Source: Cryptomeria japonica
Taxonomy: Eukaryota; Streptophyta; Pinopsida; Cupressales; Cupressaceae
NCBI RefSeq assembly: GCF_030272615.1
Contig: NC_081407.1
Location: 315,980,456 to 316,044,455 of the forward strand
Reading direction: 5' to 3'
Length of the DNA stretch: 64,000 bases
The notes below the pieces were generated by a model. That model was not told the origin of the DNA. It did no database searches and was given only the letters and a program-made list of their open reading frames with translations. The position numbers and the translations under genes were made by a program. How positions within the stretch are numbered: the first letter of the stretch is position 1; each line of letters opens with the position of its first letter. Below are positions 10,864 through 23,101 of the stretch, piece after piece.

Positions 10864-13497
10864 TGTTAGACACAATGGACCACTAAGAGGGGGTGAATCA
10901 GTGGCTCTCAAACTTTCCTTTTATCCTATCCTATGTGTGCATACCGGTTATGGGATTTAACACAATGTAGACTTACCAGTTATTTGGGAGACCAACATAA
11001 ATACCAACACACATATGGAACAACACATAACACCAGTATGTGCGAGGAAAACCCAAGATGGGAAAAACTCAGTGAACAATACTGCTGGAGTATACTCCTC
11101 CAATCCAGCCTCACAATGAAAAATGTTACAATGTTTAGGGCACCAACCCAAGGAGCACCAACCCTTGATTTAGGGCACCAACCCCTGACTTGTTTATGGG
11201 CTACAACCCAAAGGAGCTACAACCCCTACATCGAGCTACAACTCAGTGTTCACAATAAAAACATCAAATACAAAGGTAGTAATATAGTGACAAGTGAATC
11301 TTGTAACAACTCAATACAAACTTCCCTGTCGGTAAGGTATCTCCTCAGCCTTACTAGTTCTTTGCTCACTCTGACTAAATCTTCACCAACTCAGTCACTA
11401 TCTTGTTGGATCTTCTCTCTTACTCACTACTCTCTCTTCTCACTGCTACTGCTTACTAATTCACCTTCCTCTTTGTCGGTTATCAGTTCCTTCAGCTCTC
11501 TGATGCTCTCCACCAGTACTATACTTAGCTTGTTCTATGCCTGCCTAACCTGCAGTTCTACCTTCATCTTTTTGCCAATATGAACATTCCTGGTTCTGCT
11601 CTGCTACTGGTTGAGCACTTCAACCTAGTTCTCCCTCACACCCAGTCTTTTCTCAAATATGCATTGTGCACTTGACTGGTTTTCTCTAACTTGTAGAAGT
11701 AACACTTAGTCACTTCACAGCAGCACTAAACTCTTATCCTTAGCAGCACTTCACTGTCTCTTTGGCTTGCATATTTATAACCCAGACTTCCCACCAAAAA
11801 CCAATTCAAACTTGGCACCTTAGGGTTTTCTCCACTGATCATGAGGCACCGAAACCAATCAAATCTGATCGGATCACAACTTAGAGATGTCTATCTGTAC
11901 ATATTCACCATTTACGTGTCTTCTAGAAAATGCCTTCCTACTTTAGCAACCTATAATCAATCTATCAGCTTTGCTCAGTCAATCACCTTAAATGGCCTAG
12001 CTGTCTCCTTCAACTTCTTCGATGTGCACAATCAATCTATCCTGGATCTCGAGCTGCACAACTCTACAACTCTACCTTGAGCTTTGCAGACACCATTAAA
12101 GTTGGACCAATCACAACTACCTCACCGACCTTACTTCACCAACCTACGCATGTTTCATCTGCCACTTCATACACGTTTGCCATTTAATCCTCATGTGGCA
12201 TCACTGTTGGTATCCACCTCATCACACTATTCTATCAGTTCATGCCCAGTCACCGAACACCCAAATAACCGGTTTCATCTATCGATAAACAAACCCTACT
12301 GGCATATGACACCTTGCCAGTTTCCTTGTCATGACCTTTCCTGATCTATCGGTGTAACCTTCAAATCGGTCTTCAGACATGTCAATCCAACACATGCACA
12401 TTCTAATCAGGTAGGAGTCTTCTACACCTGCATCTTGTCCATATTACCAATGGGCTTACATACCGGTTACCACTCTTGATGAAACCATGTCATCAACACT
12501 CGACGAACTCCATCTTTATCAGGTGAGAACCTTATCCTCCTTGTCTCTTCTTTGATGTTTCACCGGTTGACATAACATGTCAACTATGACCAGTGCAAAT
12601 TCAGGTAGATGTGTCTATCAGTGGACAACATACTTTCCTTCTTGCCGGTGAGACACATTGATGACACCAAGTCATCACACTCCAACTGTTCTACATCAAC
12701 CTTCCTTCAACATCCTGGTATCCCATGTATATTCCTACAGACTCACTAGCATTCTTCTTCATCAACCTGGTTCTACTCCCATCTGGTTTGTCAAGATGAT
12801 AAACACACCATCTCAATTCCTCATTCTTCCTTCACTGTCCTGGTAGTACACCTTTCCTATCTAGTGTGCATTTCTGATCTCATACTCAGGAGGATTCCTC
12901 ATCTTCCACTTGTATAATCGGTCTTTGCATTCAATCACTTGCCTATCTTAGGGAATCATTCTATCGATACAAGTATGACATTACTGAGGGGAGTATGCAT
13001 CATCCAAATGACATATGTCATCCTGCACACAGAGGGAACATACTTTGTCAACCTATCACCAAGCCTGTGATAGCTTCTTCATCTGGTGGGAGTCCTACTA
13101 GCTATCCTTACACTAGCAATCTGGTGGCCTGCTCATACTTCTACTTCTCCTCCGGTGTACCAAACAATATTTTTCCACTTCAGCATGACCAATGCTCATC
13201 ATGTAATCTCTTCACCTTGGTTGTATGCAACATCATATCAACAACCCTTTTCTAGAGTGGTCATATTACTGCACATCAATCATATCAGTACATTCCGGTT
13301 CTTCCTTCTGCATGAATATGGTCACCTGGTTGTCACCAATGACAACACATCAATTATTCTCCCATACGGTACATCTTCTATTCTGGCTATTATCAAACTC
13401 TAATGCCATCAACCTCTTGTTCACTAGCAGTCATCAATGTCAGTGATACCGGTAACATCCTATATCGGTTGACATCAATGACAACATAATGCCAACA
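10864..13497 (-). mobile_element. Solo LTR, SIRE-like Copia, 2634 bp, inserted in the PMD gene
   Basis: Starts TGTTAG and ends CCAACA with a perfect 5-bp target duplication TGGTG (10859-10863 and 13498-13502). On the minus strand it begins TGTTGGCATTATG and ends with the block shared by the other SIRE-like LTRs here (a GATTCACCCCC...CTCT stretch at 10884-10901). I see no primer site, polypurine tract or protein domain inside, and ORFs within it are incidental. Removing it and one TGGTG keeps the PMD frame. Confidence 0.85.
11772..11779 (-). promoter_or_regulatory. TATA box in the solo LTR
   Basis: On the minus strand the sequence reads TATAAATA, a plausible LTR promoter element. Position only. 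Function is inferred. Confidence 0.4.
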
Positions 13498-13621
13498 TGG
13501 TGGTGTCATGGGACCTCCTCAAAGGAGTGGTGATAGGGGGGGACAACCATCTGGAGGATCTTCTCGCCCACAACCATAGATCCAGACAAAGTTAGGTGGT
13601 AGCGGCACAGGACAGCCTTGA

Positions 13622-13916
13622 CTTGATTTATATTGATGAGGCACTTGTATTTTATAATTGATCTAACATCATTGTATACTTGGACTTTTCATTGTTTTAT
13701 GATGATCTATACATACATGGACTCTATATGATGATGATCTATATGCATTGATTCATATATTATGTTTTTATGATCTTTTCTTTCCTTTATTTTCATGATG
13801 GTGATGTTCTATATGATGCAATGATGATGAAATGAAAATGCTATTGATTTTTTATTTTGATGATCATGGATGTACTTTAATGGTTACTAACCTAAATGAT
13901 ATGCAAATGCAATGAT
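13622..13916 (+). other. Low-complexity ATGATG/CTATAT stretch after the PMD gene
   Basis: Repeated GATGATCTATAT-like words with no ORF. Probably 3' flank of the PMD gene. It ends where homology to the element A LTR begins. Confidence 0.4.
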
Positions 13917-14118
13917 CTATTGTGTTATGGTGTGCTTTTCATGTGGTTAATGTTATCTCTGTTTATTGCATTAATTTTTGTTTACCGGTACATAGTACTA
14001 ATATGCTTTACATGTTTTAAGTTAAGAAAATTATCAAACTGGTTAGATATTGATTCACCCCCCCCCCCCCCCCTCCCCTCTCAGCATCTTTGGGAATCCT
14101 AACAATTGGTATCAGAGC
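13917..14118 (+). repeat. Truncated 5' LTR of element A and its primer site
   Basis: Homology with the 3' LTR starts at CTATTGTGTTATGG (13917, matching 27162) and ends at CCTAACA (14104). Roughly the first 600 bp of the LTR are missing. The C-tract is longer here than in the 3' LTR. TGGTATCAGAGC at 14107-14118 is the primer site. Confidence 0.85.
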
Positions 14119-14640
14119 CTGGTCCTCTATTTTCAGAAGCCTAACAATTTGAGGAAGATCTTGACACTAGTAGAGATGGAAAACTTGATGAACCAATTAG
14201 AAGCAGCTCTCTCAAACTATGATACAGAAAAGTTGAAAAATATCAAACTTGAAGATGATCTAAAAGATGCACAAGATATTATTCAAGCACTTCAAGAAAA
14301 TCTTACCATTGCAAGAAACAAGAGAAGAGAACTTTGTGAAAAGATGCAAAATGAGAATGATGAAAAGGAAACTCTTAGTGATCTGATGAATAAGCTGAAA
14401 CAAGAAAACATGACAACAAAGAATGAGATGCAGGATATGACTATGAGATTTTGTAAAGAAATTGAAGATAGAAAGAAGAATGAAGAAGACTTGACTAGAA
14501 GACTGAATGATGCTACAAATGAAAACACAAGACTTAGTTATGAAAATGATATGTTGAAGACAGATCTGATGCATGCATAAAATAACTCAAATAAACTCAT
14601 GAGATAGAAAGGTATCTTGGAAAGAGAACTGGATACTTCA

Positions 14641-16247
14641 TAATAACTCAATGATGAACCACTAGTACCAAACCGGTACTGAGAGGGGGGGTGAATTAGT
14701 ACAAACACAAATATAGTCCAAAACCGGTTTGACAACAAATACTCCAAATGACTGACAAATAGGGATACTGGTTAAAACAGAGTGCAACCGGTTACATCTA
14801 GTACAACTCAAATAGTCATAAACCGGTTACTCACTAAGCTTTCCTCTTAGCTCAATACTATAGTACCATTACGCTCTCATGCATGAATAGGTAAACTAAC
14901 ATCAGATCTTCATAACAGTGAGTTCAATATGTTTTATAGATAGGCATAAAATATAGAACCATCATATGCTCAACAGGTAAAAACAAAGCATCACAAGATA
15001 AAAGCATTACACATGACACACATATATTTCACATGGAAACCCAACTCGGAAAAACCATGGTGGGGATGAATACCCACAAGTTTCTTTTGAACTCTTTTGA
15101 AGTCCGCTCTGTTAGGAGCCTTGTCCGGTTAAAGACACCACAATAAGTTCTGCTAGAAACCGATCCTGTTAGGGATCACCCGATTAAGGGATGGCTATAA
15201 TACCCGGTTAAGGGTTAAACCCGATTAGGGTTACCTTGTTAGAGGATTTCAAGAAATCAATAGCTAAAGGATCTCCAGAGCTCTATAGCTTCGCAGAACT
15301 CATTAACCTCGAGTTACTCTGTTAAGGGATTTGAATCAAGCCTGTTAAGACTACCCTATTAAGGGATTTTGCATCAAGCCCAGTTAAGGCTACCCTATTA
15401 AGGCATTTCACAACTATTGAAGTGGTTAAAGATCAATAGGAATTACAATGATCTGATAATAACACTCAATGCTAATGTAGATCTATTTTGGCTCCTCTTC
15501 TCCTTCTGCACATTCACTTTGCAGGTATCTGTTCTCTCCTTTGGTCTGGCAAGAATCACGTATCACTTCCCTTGGATACACACTCACAACTTTTGCCAAC
15601 AATCTTAGAAAGAAACACAATATCGACCTTATAGGAAACAGACAGGTCGATAGCAAAAACCCTAAACCCTAAACCTGTTAGGTTAAGCAATTCAAGCGGT
15701 TCAACCCTGACCGTTGAATCATACTGCATTAAATGCAACAATCTTGAATCGATCTCAAGACATTCTCCATCATCCATTTTCTACCGATTTCATGGCAGCT
15801 GATAACCCATCACGCGTTATCACCGTTTGACAGACTTCGCACATTCTCGAGGTAGATAGGAATAGTCTTCTTCATGCAAGATCCTTCACGCGCACAGAGC
15901 TTACGTGGCAACACGATCTATTCTCCATTATACTACTAACTCATCACACAAAGATCACCGATTGAGTCACACAGGCTTGAGGTACTCCAACTAGAAATCC
16001 TGAAGTGGAAACTACCTACCAACTGGTAGTAACAGAATGCTTCCATGTGCCAGTTCCCATAACTGCATGCTGGTTCATCTTGAACAAATATGATGCTTCA
16101 CTTCGGCATATAAACCGGTTCATACATATGTCAGTTCCTCTCTCTTTTCACCTATCTTATGTGTCGATTCTCACCATGTCACATATTGACATCAATGACA
16201 ACATACAATATCATTGTGTCTTCATGCCAGTTCACATAATGCCAACA
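14641..16247 (-). repeat. LTR at the low-coordinate end (3' LTR in element sense)
   Basis: On the plus strand it begins TAATAACTC (the partner has TGATAACTC) and ends ATGCCAACA. ACCGGTT recurs throughout. It contains a block around 15105-15410 with repeated GTTAAGGG-type phrases. Confidence 0.9.
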
Positions 16248-16370
16248 ATCTCCCCCTTTGGCATTGATGGCAATATACAAAGATATCTTCTCTACTTCAC
16301 ATCTTCTCCCCCATTTGTTGCAGATATCTTTTCACTTCACTCCTTCTCCCCCTTTGACAACAATGCCAAA
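16248..16370 (-). repeat. Polypurine tract region with three tract-like copies
   Basis: On the minus strand the tract reads GCCAAAGGGGGAGAT directly before the LTR. Two further tract-like copies lie about 60 and 95 bp upstream, near 16308-16318 and 16343-16357. Confidence 0.65.
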
Positions 16371-16489
16371 GTGGAGGCACAAGCATCTCTGTTCCATTAT
16401 GCTAGTCCCCCTGAGGATTAGCACCCCTCAACACATCAATCAACAAAAAATTGACTTTGCAATACCTGACTGATGTGGAGCAATTACTT

Positions 16490-18202
16490 TTAGTTCACCT
16501 CCTGAAGGGGCAATACCCCTAATTCACCTCTTAAGTGCACATATGTAGTCTTTGGGAGAGGCTTGGTGAATATGTCTGCTAACTGCTCCTTACTGGAAAC
16601 ATGTTCTAGTGCAATCTCCTTTTTCTGAACCTTTTCCCTTAAGAAATGATACTTAAGCTCAAAATGCTTGGTTCTAGAATGTAAAATCGGATTCTTTGAT
16701 ATATTGATAGCACTTGTGTTATCACAGAATATACTTACCAGTTCAGATACAGGGATCTTGAAGCCTCCCAATACATGCTTCATCCAAATTGTCTGAGTGC
16801 AGTTCATGAAAGCTGCAACATACTCCGCTTCCGCTGTAGACTGAGAGATACAACTCTGCTTTTTACTCATCCATGAGACCAGTCTACCACCAAGAAAGAA
16901 TGCACCACTAGTTGTACTTTTTCGATCATCCACATTACCTGCCCAATCAGCATTTGTGAACACTTTTAGATTGAAATCATTGTTGTATGGGTACCACAAT
17001 CCATAGTCAATTGTTTCCTTTAGATACCTAAGAATCCGCTTGACTGCAATCAAGTGGGATTCTCTGGGACTCTTCTGGAACCTTGTAGTAATGCCAAGTG
17101 CATTGGCAATATCCGGTCTGCTATGCACTACATAATGCAACTTACCAATCATTGATCGGTATTCCTTCTCATCAACCAGTGTGGAATCATCCTCTTTTGT
17201 CAATTTGCAACCAGTCACCATTGGTGTACCAACCAGTTTGCTATCTTCCATGCCAAAGGTCTTCAACACCTCTTTGACATATTTGGACTGAGTGATAAAG
17301 ATTCCATCTTTCATCTGCTGGATCGACAGTCCAATGAAGAACTTAATCTCCCCTATGAGTGACATCTCAAACTCTTTCTTCATCTCATCAGCAAACTCAT
17401 GACTCATCTTGTCATCTCCTCCAAAGATAATGTCATCAACAAAAACCTCACAGATCAGGATTTGATCTCCTTTAGACTTTAGGTAGATATTGCTATCTTC
17501 ACTTGTTCTCTCAAATCCAATCTTCACAAGATGGGAATGTAGGCACTCATACCATGCCCTAGGTGCTTGCTTTAGACCATATAAGGCTTTATGTAGCCTG
17601 CACACCATATCACTATCTTCAGATAGGGAAAACCCATCTGGTTGCTCTATATATACCTCCTCTTCAAGTACACCATTTAGGAATGCAGATTTTACATCCT
17701 TTTGATATACTTTGAACCTTTTAAAAGTTGCATATGCAAGAAGCATACGAACTCCTTCCAATCTAGCTACAGGAGCAAAGGTTTCTCCATAGTCTTCTCC
17801 TTCTTCTTGAGCATATCCTTTGCACACCAGTCTGGCTTTATTCCTAATCATTGTGCCATCCTCATTCAACTTGTTTCTGAACTCCCATTTGGTGCCATTG
17901 ACATTTTTATGCTCTAGTCTGGGTACTAAGGACCATGTACCATTTTTCTCTATCTGGTCAAGTTCCTCTTCCATTGCCTTGATCCAGTCTTCATCTTTAT
18001 GAGCCTCTTTGAATGATTTAGGCTCAAATTCAAAGATCATACATGAGTTTTCTCTGATTTTTCTTCTTGTAAGGATTATTGCATCCTTATCTCCTATGAT
18101 CTGCTTAGGATCATGATTCAGCTTGACATACCGAGGAATGGTCTTAACTGGTTCTTCTTGCTTTTCCTCTTCATCCTCTTCTTCATCAGTATCAGCATTC
18201 AC
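16490..18202 (-). pseudogene. Reverse transcriptase and RNase H of the nested Copia (570-codon open frame)
   Basis: The longest uninterrupted pol stretch of this element. In order: [30 protein letters not shown], the DVKSAFLNG block, [12 protein letters not shown], catalytic FVDDIIFGG, then RNase H with [15 protein letters not shown] and STAEAEYVA, ending in FTKPLP. All catalytic blocks are present, so this half may have decayed least. I call it a pseudogene because it must be made as part of a polyprotein that is frame-broken upstream. RT copies element RNA into DNA and RNase H removes the RNA strand. Confidence 0.9.
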
Positions 18203-18352
18203 CGGTTCAGGAACACTGTTACTGGTACTTGGTTGACTAACAACCAGTTCCCAAAAGGTTGCAACCAGTTCAGTTATAGCTTGCTCACTACCAATTTACT
18301 TAGTTTTCTCAGAGGATTCATCAACTCTTACATTGATACTTTCCATAATTCT

Positions 18353-19152
18353 CTAACATTTGCTACCAAATACCCTAAAGTAGCTAACCACAGGTGTCTT
18401 ACCGGTCCAATACTCATAAGGAGTTTTGTCCTTACCTTTCTTGATGAGTACCCGATTCATATTGTAGACTGCAATGCTCATTGCTTCTCTCCAAAAGGTA
18501 TGAGCTACCTTTCCTTGAATTAAAATGGTTCTAGCCACTTCAACCATAGTCCGGTTATTCCTCTTTGCTAGGCCATTCTGTTGTGGAGTCCGGGGGGAAG
18601 ACAACTATCTCTTGATGCCAAATTCTTCACAGTACTTGTTGAATTCACTGGAAGTGAATTCCCCTCCTTGATCAATTCTGAGACATTTGATCCTTTACCG
18701 CTTTCCTTCTCTACTAATACTCTAAAAGCTTTGAATTTCCCAAAAGCTTTAGACTTGTCTTTCAAGAATGTGACCCACATCATTCTTGAAGAGTCATTAG
18801 TGAGGATCATGAAGTACCTATCACCCTGCACACTTCTAGTTTTCATAGGACCACACAAATCAATATGCACAAGATCAAGCATGTTGTCAACAGTGAAAGA
18901 TTTACCTTTAAAGGTTGAGGAAGACATTCTCACCAATTGACACTCTCTACACAAGGTATTATCTAGTTTGTTTAGCACCGACAACCCTCTAACTGCCTTG
19001 ATCTTACTAGCCTTCACAATGTTATCAAAGTTTACATGGTAGAGTCTCTTATGCCATATCCAACTATCATCAAGCTTAGCCATAAGATAGGTACTTACAT
19101 TTGCATTTGGATGAAATAGGTTACCTTTGGTCTGCATGCCAGTGGCCACCAA
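18353..19152 (-). pseudogene. Integrase of the nested Copia, frameshifted
   Basis: The N-terminal part shows the HHCC zinc region (WHKRLYHVNF, CRECQLVRM), the first Asp in VHIDLCGP and the second in LTNDSSRM. A frameshift near 18690 precedes the catalytic Glu block, which lies in the other frame and has a stop nearby. The C-terminal part (TPQQNGLAKRNNRT, YWTGKTPVV) is in the RT frame. Confidence 0.88.
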
Positions 19153-19194
19153 TTTATGATCTTTTCCTTTGATTCTGCAAACTCCATTCTTGAA

Positions 19195-19404
19195 TTACAG
19201 AGTGAGGCCACTGTCAATTAGTTGGGCAACACTTAGAAGGTTGTGTCTGAGACCATCAACCCAGTACACATTGTCAGCACTGCTCTTTCCATTCAGAGAG
19301 ATGGACCCTCTACCTTTGACCATGCATGGTGCATCATTTCCAAAGCGAACCACACCACCATCATACTCCTCTAAGGATAGAAACTTGCTCTGGTCACCAG
19401 TCAT
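19195..19404 (-). pseudogene. Protease segment of the nested Copia
   Basis: Contains the region just after the catalytic motif (MTGDQSKFLSLEEYDG ... VYWVDGLRHNLLSV). The DSGC motif itself lies just before it (about 19405-19430), in the same frame but after a stop near 19455. Confidence 0.8.
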
Positions 19405-19633
19405 ATGGTGAGAACAGCCACTGTCAATGATCCACTCATTTGAATTATCAAACTAAGAGACAAGAGCCTTTTTGTTTGCCACATCTTCCTTTACAACAAC
19501 AAACACAATGTCTTTATTCTCTTCATTTTCTGATTCCTCATCTATGACACCTTCATCAACTGCCACAAAACAGTTTCTCTGGTTTCCTCCTTTGAATTTC
19601 CTGAACCTTTCTGGTTTGTCCTTGTTATCACCA

Positions 19634-20467
19634 TTAGGGCAGTTTATAGCAATGTCCTATCCGGTTACAAGAAAAGCATTTCAAAGGTAGCTTACCTTTG
19701 TATTTACCAGTTCCTTTAGGGAGCTTCCTAGCAAGGAGAGCTTTGAATGCCATCAGAATCTCCTCATCATTCATTTCTCTGCTCTGACTAGGTTCTCCAC
19801 TAGTGCTAACCTCTTTTCCTTTTCTGGATGGTATAGCAGAGGCTTTAAATGCTAATTTAGTCTTTTGAACATTGCCATCAAAACTATTTAGCTCATAGGT
19901 TGTTAACTTGGCTATGATGGAGTCCAAGGATACTTTAGACTTATCTATTGATCTTAGCTCCTGAATAGAAGCAACCCATATTGCATAAACTAGCAACAGG
20001 GATCCCAGGACTTTACTTACCACAGTGGAATCTTCTATTTTGCCACCTGCACTCTTGATTTCTCCAACAACCGTTTTGATTCTAATTCCATACTATTGTA
20101 TGGTCTCACGTTCAACCATCTGCATGTCTTCAAACTTCCCTTTCAGGATTTCTTCCTTAGCCTATTTTACATGCTCATCACCACCATAGATATTTTCAAG
20201 AGCATCCCATACCTCTTTGGGATTTGCCTTGTCCCGAACATCAATAAACTCAATGTCAGATAGACTACTGATGAGGGCTTCCATGACTTGCCCATTTTCT
20301 TGTATCTCTCTCTTTTGGTCATCGGTGAGAGTACCGGTAGGAACAACATATAAATTTTCAACATAACTCCAATTTTGAACACCCATACTTCTGATGAATA
20401 TCTTCATCTTGCCTTTCCATATACTGAAATTTTCCCTGTTAAACTTTGGATCTTCCCTCTTCATCAT
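19634..20467 (-). pseudogene. gag: gag of the nested Copia
   Basis: Starts MMKREDPKFNRENFSIWKGKM, the usual SIRE-like gag opening, 70 bp from the primer site. A stop lies after 20162, then the frame runs to a zinc knuckle (CFSCNRIGH, about 19640-19690). A small deletion inside the knuckle shifts the frame, so gag and protease are no longer continuous. Confidence 0.88.
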
Positions 20468-20523
20468 TTGACTAGGATCTTTTCCTCAAGCGGTTAAGCT
20501 TACAACACAGAGGACCTGGAGGC

Positions 20524-20535
20524 GCTTTGATACCA
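20524..20535 (-). other. Primer binding site of the nested Copia
   Basis: On the minus strand TGGTATCAAAGC lies two bases from the LTR end. It has one mismatch to the common Met-tRNA site. Confidence 0.85.
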
Positions 20536-20537
20536 AT

Positions 20538-22142
20538 TGATAACTCAATGATGAACCACTAGTACCAAACCGGTATTGAGAGGGGGGGTGAATTAGTACA
20601 AACACAAATACAGTCCAAAACCGGTTTGACAACAAATACTCCAAATGACTAACAAACAGGGATACTGGTTAAAACAGAGTGCAACCGGTAACATCCAGTA
20701 CCGCTCAAACAATCATAAATCGGTCACTCACTAAGATTTCCTCTTAGCTCAATACTATAGTACCATTACGCTCTCATGCATGAATAGGTAAACTAATATC
20801 AGATCTTCATAACAATGAGTTCAATATGTTTTATAGACAGGCATAAAACATAGAACCATCATATGCTCAATAGGTAAAAACAAAGCATTACAAGATAAAA
20901 GCATTACACATGACACACATATTTTTCACATGGAAACCCAACTGGGAAAAACCACGGTGGGGATGAATACCCACAAGTTGCTTTTGAACTCTTTTGAAGT
21001 CTGCTCTATTAGGAGCCTTGTCCGGTTAAAGACATTACAATAGGTTCTGCTAGAAACCGATCCTGTTAGGGATCACCCGGTTAAGGGATGGCTATAATAC
21101 CCAGTTAGGGGTTAAACCCGGTTAGGGTTACCTTGTTAGAGGATTTCAAGAACTCAATAGCTAAAGGATCTCCAGAGCTCTATAGCTTCTCAGAACTTAT
21201 TAACCTCGAGTTACCCTATTAAGGGATTTGAATCAAGCCTGTTAAGACTACCCTGTTAAGGGATTTTGCATCAAGCCCAATTAAGGCTACCCTGTTAAGG
21301 GTTCACAACTGTTGAAGTGGTTAAAGATCAACAGGAATTACAATGACCTGATAACAACACTCAATGCTAATGCAGATCCATTTTGGCTCCTCTTCTCCTT
21401 CTGCACATTCACATTGTAGGTATCTCTTCTCTCCTTTGGTCTGGCAAGAATCACATATCATTTCCCTTGGATACACACTCACAAATTTTGCCAACAACCT
21501 TAGAAAGAAACACAACATCAACCTTATAGGAAACAGACAGGTTGATAGCAAAAACCCTAAACCCTAAACCTGTTAAGTTAAGCAATTCAAGCAGTTTAAT
21601 CCTGATCGTTGAATCATACTGCATTAAATGCAACAATCTTGAATCGATCTCAAGACATTCTCCATCGTCCATTTTCCACCGATTTCATGGCGGCTAATAA
21701 CCCATCACGCGTTATCACCGTTTGACAAACTTTGCATATTCTTGAGGTAGATAGGAATAGTCTTCTTCATGCAGGATCCTTCACACGCACAGAGCTTACG
21801 TGGCAACACGATCTGTTCTTCATTATACTGCTAACTCATCACATAAAGATCACTGATTGAGTCACATAGACTTGAGGCACTCCAACTGGAAATCCTGAAG
21901 TGGAAACTACCTACCAACTAGTAGTAACACAATGCTTCCATGTGCTTGTTCCCATAACTGCATGCCGATTCATCTTGAACAAATATGTCGCTTCACTTCG
22001 GCATATAAACCGGTTCATACATATGCCAGTTCCTCTCTCTTTTCACGTATCTCATGTGTTGGTTCTCACCATGTCACATATTGACATCAATGACAACATA
22101 CAATATCATTATGTCTTAATGTTGGTTCACATAATGCCAAAA
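20538..22142 (-). repeat. LTR at the high-coordinate end (5' LTR in element sense)
   Basis: On the plus strand it runs TGATAACTC to ATGCCAAAA. The last bases have mutated from CCAACA. Colinear with 14641-16247. Confidence 0.9.
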
Positions 22143-22950
22143 CTGCAAATCAACACAAAGAAAAACTCAAGAACAGCTCAGAAGAACTTGGTGACTTGTT
22201 GAAGAATCAGAAACCTAATGGTGACACTAATGGCCTTGGCTTTGAAGCTGGTGAAAGCTCCAGTACTGCAAACACACATGATCATAGCAAACTAGTAAGA
22301 CAACCTACTGCTTATAAATTTTATGGAAAATGCTTTAACTGTAACAAATATGGTCATAGAGAAAATTAGTGTAGATCTAGAAATTATCAGAGCACTAATA
22401 CACCCACTGGCCAATGTTCCAAATGCAACAAAGTTAGTCATAATTCAGAAAACTACAGAATGAATGTAAGATGTTATGTTTGTGGAAGATTTGGACACTT
22501 ATCTAATCAGTGTATAACACAAACTAGCATAGGATATGGGAAAGCTATTTAGAAAAACAATGTGATTATTTATGCTTGCAATAAGATTGGACATATTGCA
22601 AAATTCTGCAGAAGTAAGGCATCACCAACAAGTAATAATGGTGCTAGTTTGAAAGGTAAAGAAAAGGTTGAAGAGGTAAAGCAAGAATTCTCAAAACAAT
22701 GGATCAGAAAGTCAAATCTAAATGTGTATAGGAATTCTCCTCCACCGGCAGAACAGAGTTACACTCCACCAATAGGAGACTCTTCATCTAACTGAAGAAA
22801 ATTCCTTTGAGGGTTTAGCAACCAAATGTGAAACATGCTATTATTCCCTCAGTTGATGGTGAGAAGTTGAAATTACTTCTATACCAGTAGATAAGTTAAG
22901 TCATTACTTAACCAGCAAGTATTAAATGTGGTGGTTGGCAAAATTAACAT

Positions 22951-22958
22951 TATAAAAC
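22951..22958 (+). promoter_or_regulatory. TATA box before the accessory ORF of element A
   Basis: TATAAAAC lies 151 bp upstream of the ATG at 23102, in the gap between the two ORFs of element A. This suggests the second ORF had its own promoter (inference). Confidence 0.4.
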
Positions 22959-23101
22959 AAGTGTTTTGGCTCCATTTTCATTTTACTGAGCATTCAAATC
23001 TTCGAGAGCGTGAAAATTCCTGAGTGAAGGCATTCCAAGAAAAGACGTGAAGCAATTCATCAAGAAATCATTCCTTAAGGCAGATAAAGGTATTTATAAC
23101 C

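Larger units (their letters stand above)
6807..13621 (+). pseudogene. Plant mobile domain (PMD) protein gene, decayed and interrupted
   Basis: Exon 1 is 6807-6881 (75 nt, phase 0, GTATGT donor, one TAG). Exon 2 starts at 7683 after TTCTCTAG and stays in frame through the PMD core (CGLRHLL, FHLPTGEISVTLEDV, LQMWCWEHI) to TAA 8793. One TGA at 8166 in the middle sits where an Arg codon (CGA) would fit. A C-terminal exon begins at 10017 after TTCCTCAG. It is acidic, then Gly/Arg-rich, then a coiled-coil-like segment near 10580-10710, with several stops. It is interrupted at 10863 by a solo LTR and resumes in the same frame at 13503 with a Gly/Pro/Ser-rich end stopping at 13619. PMD proteins occur in plant host genes (MAIN/MAIL type) and in transposons, and I cannot tell which this was. 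The link between exon 2 and 10017 is less certain. Confidence 0.75.
14641..22142 (-). mobile_element. SIRE-like Copia retrotransposon, nested in element A
   Basis: LTRs 14641-16247 and 20538-22142 (about 1.6 kb each) flank a minus-strand gag-protease-integrase-RT-RNase H region. Flanking 5-mers CTTCA (14636-14640) and CTGCA (22143-22147) are a target duplication with one mismatch, and the interrupted ORF is in frame across it. The first 330 bp of the LTRs differ at about 18 sites by eye, mostly transitions, so the insertion is not recent. The FVDDIIFGG box of its RT points to the SIRE lineage. Confidence 0.93.
14176..22795 (+). pseudogene. Gag-like protein of element A: coiled coil plus four zinc-knuckle sites, split by a Copia
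   Basis: The ATG at 14176 opens a highly charged Glu/Lys-rich, helix-forming region (14176-14577) with stops at 14578 and 14605. The gene is interrupted at 14640 and resumes at 22148. Dropping the Copia and one target copy keeps the frame. The second half carries knuckles at 22331-22372 (CFNC...H with a stop in place of the residue before the last Cys), 22415-22456 (last Cys now Tyr), 22472-22513 (intact CX2CX4HX4C) and about 22568-22609 (first Cys lost). It stops at 22793. The knuckles imply RNA or DNA binding. Most Copia gags have one knuckle, so four is unusual. Several stops make it non-functional. Confidence 0.75.

Noticed and set aside
10933-11583. 216-codon ORF
   Set aside because: Lies wholly in the solo LTR, has simple Ser/Leu composition and no motif.
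14260-14574. Reverse-strand hydrophobic ORFs opposite the gag-like coiled coil
   Set aside because: The complement of Lys/Glu-rich coding sequence always reads as Phe/Leu/Ser-rich.
15105-15410. Possible separate tandem repeat
   Set aside because: GTTAAGGG phrases are part of the Copia LTR and recur in its partner at 21000-21310.
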